Shown here in pieces: positions 5,553 to 6,904 of a stretch of 6,904 bases of DNA. Numbering within the stretch: the first letter of the stretch is position 1; each line of letters starts with the position of its first letter. Below the pieces are notes generated by a model, which was given only the letters and a program-made list of their open reading frames with translations, made no database searches and was not told the DNA's origin. The DNA is taken from NCBI GenBank assembly GCA_026397495.1, contig JAPLUS010000405.1:1-6904 (forward strand). Direction: 5' to 3'. The stretch comes from Candidatus Zixiibacteriota bacterium. Its GTDB lineage: Bacteria > Zixibacteria > MSB-5A5 > GN15 > PGXB01. The position numbers and the translations under genes are program-made.

Positions 5553-6608
5553 ATGAAAAACAGTAAAGAACAAATAACGATCAAATTGACTGCCGAAGTT
5601 ACTTGTGCGGGCTGAGCCGCTAAGCTGGGGCCAAAGTTTTTGGCTGAGGTTCTAAAAAATATGCCGCCGGAGACAAATCCAAATCTTTTGGTTGGTTTTG
5701 AGACCTCTGATGATGCCGGCATATTTAGGATTAATGATAAGCAGGCTCTGGTGCAGACAGTTGATTTTTTTCCGCCGATAGTCGACGACCCGTACACTTT
5801 TGGTCAGATTGCTGCCGCCAATGCGCTGTCGGATATTTATGCTATGGGCGGCCGGCCCCTCACAGCGCTGAATATTGTCGCCTTCCCGGCCACAACGATG
5901 ACGCCGGAAGTCTTAAGCCGGATATTGCTGGGGGGAGCCGATAAGATTCATGAAGCGGGCGCGGTGGTAGTCGGTGGCCATTCCATCAAAGATAAAGAAT
6001 TGAAATTTGGAGTCGCCATTACCGGCCTTATCGATATTGATAAAATTGTCAGGAATTCCGGAGCAAAGGCCGGCGATAGATTATATCTGACCAAACCGCT
6101 TGGCACCGGCATTATCAGCACCGCTGTTAAGCGAAAGGCCGCCTCTGCAGAAGATACGCAGGCGGCAATTGAGATAATGATACGGCTAAATAATGTGGCC
6201 TCGGAATTGATGGTTAAATTTGCCGCCCATGCCGCCACCGACATAACCGGTTTTGGATTATTGGGACACACCTTTGAAATGGCTCACGCCTCGAAAATAA
6301 GTGTAATACTGCATTATGATAAACTCCCTTTGCTTCATAATGTAATCAAATATGCTGTGGCCGGATATCTAACTGCCGGCGCCGATGCCAATCGGGAATA
6401 TCTACAGGATAAGGTTGCCATCTCCTCGCGCCTGAAGCCGGAACAAGCTCATATTTTGTATGATCCTCAGACTTCCGGCGGTTTGTTAATAGCGCTGCCG
6501 GCTGATGCCGCAATGAGATTCCTTAGAGAGGCGAATTCGCGGGGGCTCTCCGTATTCGAAATAGGCGAGATAATCCCCCAAGGCAGAGCGGTAATAACTG
6601 TCGATTAA
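5553..6608 (+). CDS. selD: Selenophosphate synthetase (SelD), itself a selenoprotein
   Basis: SelD makes selenophosphate from selenide and ATP, the selenium donor for selenocysteine tRNA and for 2-selenouridine. Starting at the ATG at 5553, the N-terminus reads KLTAEVTCAG, then TGA at 5613-5615, then AAKLGPKFLAEVL, which is the SelD active-site region with selenocysteine (residue 21) where E. coli has Cys17; Lys24 matches E. coli Lys20. Metal and nucleotide-binding acidic residues are conserved: Asp54 in ETSDDAG, Asp71 in TVDFFPPIVDD, Asp94 in ANALSDIYAMGG and Asp230 in ATDITGFGLLGH, close to E. coli Asp51, 68, 91 and 227. The glycine-rich VVVGGHS is at 138-144 and YDPQTSGG near the C-terminus. 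Total length is 351 residues (E. coli 347). An upstream in-frame TGA at 5541 leaves this ATG as the only usual start. A standard ORF caller would wrongly begin the gene at TTG 5640. The gene sits 58 bases after the second TPR gene, with no clear Shine-Dalgarno sequence. Confidence 0.93.
5613..5644 (+). promoter_or_regulatory. Selenocysteine UGA codon with bacterial SECIS-like hairpin
   Basis: The UGA at 5613-5615 lies at the SelD catalytic position. GCCAAA (5630-5635) and TTTGGC (5639-5644) form a six-base-pair stem with loop GTT. The loop begins 21 bases after the UGA and has G at its first position, which agrees with the bacterial SECIS pattern of a small apical loop 16-37 bases downstream with G in the first two loop bases. 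SelB would bind this hairpin to deliver Sec-tRNA. The wider element may extend below the stem, but I did not compute a fold. Confidence 0.75.
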
Positions 6609-6613
6609 AGCCT

Positions 6614-6859
6614 ATGGCGGCATTGATAGTAAGCCCATATTATAAAAAGTTAGTTCTCTGGTTCATCTTAGCCGCTCTCGTCATCCTGGGAATCTATATA
6701 CGATTCGCCGACCTTGACGCCGATCCGCCTTTATATTTTGAGGGATCCAGCCAATCTCTTTCTACCGACCCGTATCAGTATACTTATCATGCGCGGAATC
6801 AGGTCCTTTTCGGGCAATGGGACCCTCTAAATTTGGATTTGGTTGGAAGGGAGTGTTGA
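6614..6859 (+). CDS. N-terminal part of a GT-C/PMT-type membrane glycosyltransferase, ended early
   Basis: The ORF starts five bases after the selD stop and encodes 81 residues. A transmembrane helix spans about 13-29 (LVLWFILAALVILGIYI). It is followed by RFADLDADPPLYFEG and STDPYQYTYHARN, which resemble the first periplasmic loop of dolichol- or undecaprenyl-phosphate-sugar-dependent glycosyltransferases of the GT39/ArnT type, where the first loop holds acidic catalytic residues. Such proteins are normally over 400 residues with ten or more helices. Here a TGA at 6857-6859 follows GREC, directly followed by TAA. The sequence beyond contains C- and A-homopolymers and does not continue convincingly in another frame. 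The gene is thus a remnant, or broken by a sequence error near the window end. The family assignment is tentative. Confidence 0.5.
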   Translation: MAALIVSPYYKKLVLWFILAALVILGIYIRFADLDADPPLYFEGSSQSLSTDPYQYTYHARNQVLFGQWDPLNLDLVGREC

Positions 6860-6904
6860 TAAACCCCCAAAAAAAGAAAAAGTACACTTCCTGGAAAAAT
6901 GTCA

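Noticed and set aside
5640..6608. SelD beginning at TTG 5640
   Set aside because: It would lack the catalytic Sec/Lys region, which is plainly encoded upstream in the same frame from the ATG at 5553.

Overview
This is a 6.9 kb stretch of moderate-GC bacterial chromosome. It carries two leftward genes (murQ and a lipoprotein), then after a divergent intergenic region a rightward block: ECF sigma factor, zinc-binding anti-sigma factor, two tandem TPR secretory proteins, selD, and the first part of a membrane protein. An N-acetylmuramate-6-phosphate etherase, a lipobox protein, signal peptides and a SigR/RsrA-like pair mark it as bacterial. The mix of genes with and without Shine-Dalgarno sequences, periplasmic TPR proteins of no familiar family, and GC-rich hairpin repeats next to genes would fit an uncultured FCB-type or similar lineage. 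That placement is a guess; nothing here fixes the phylum.

Layout. Positions 1-304 hold no gene but contain GC-rich tandem repeats and several inverted repeats. Positions 305-1222 (minus) encode MurQ and 1275-2036 (minus) a beta-rich lipoprotein of unknown function. Positions 2037-2414 are a divergent regulatory region with an extended -10 promoter and a 15-codon leader ORF that owns the only good Shine-Dalgarno sequence ahead of the sigma gene. Positions 2415-3011 are the sigma gene, interrupted at 2937-2939 by an in-frame TGA where SigR-type sigma factors carry Gly. The sequence after the TGA is still clearly sigma-like and ends in a 4-base ATGA overlap with the anti-sigma gene (3008-3316). 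Positions 3459-4490 and 4487-5494 are paralogous TPR proteins, also joined by an ATGA overlap. Positions 5553-6608 are selD, read through a selenocysteine TGA at codon 21 with a bacterial SECIS-like hairpin just downstream; an ordinary ORF call would start it about 29 codons late. At 6614 a membrane protein resembling the N-terminus of a GT-C/PMT-type glycosyltransferase starts and stops after 81 codons.

How the parts may fit. The sigma/anti-sigma pair is the kind that answers thiol-oxidative stress (SigR/RsrA type), and selD supplies selenophosphate for selenoproteins, which are often redox enzymes. The shared redox theme is suggestive, but the window does not show that the sigma factor controls selD. 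The two in-frame TGAs differ: the selD one is strongly supported as selenocysteine, while the sigma one is most simply a nonsense mutation or a base-call error. A possible frameshift at the 3' end of the anti-sigma gene adds to the suspicion that this regulatory pair is decaying or contains sequence errors.
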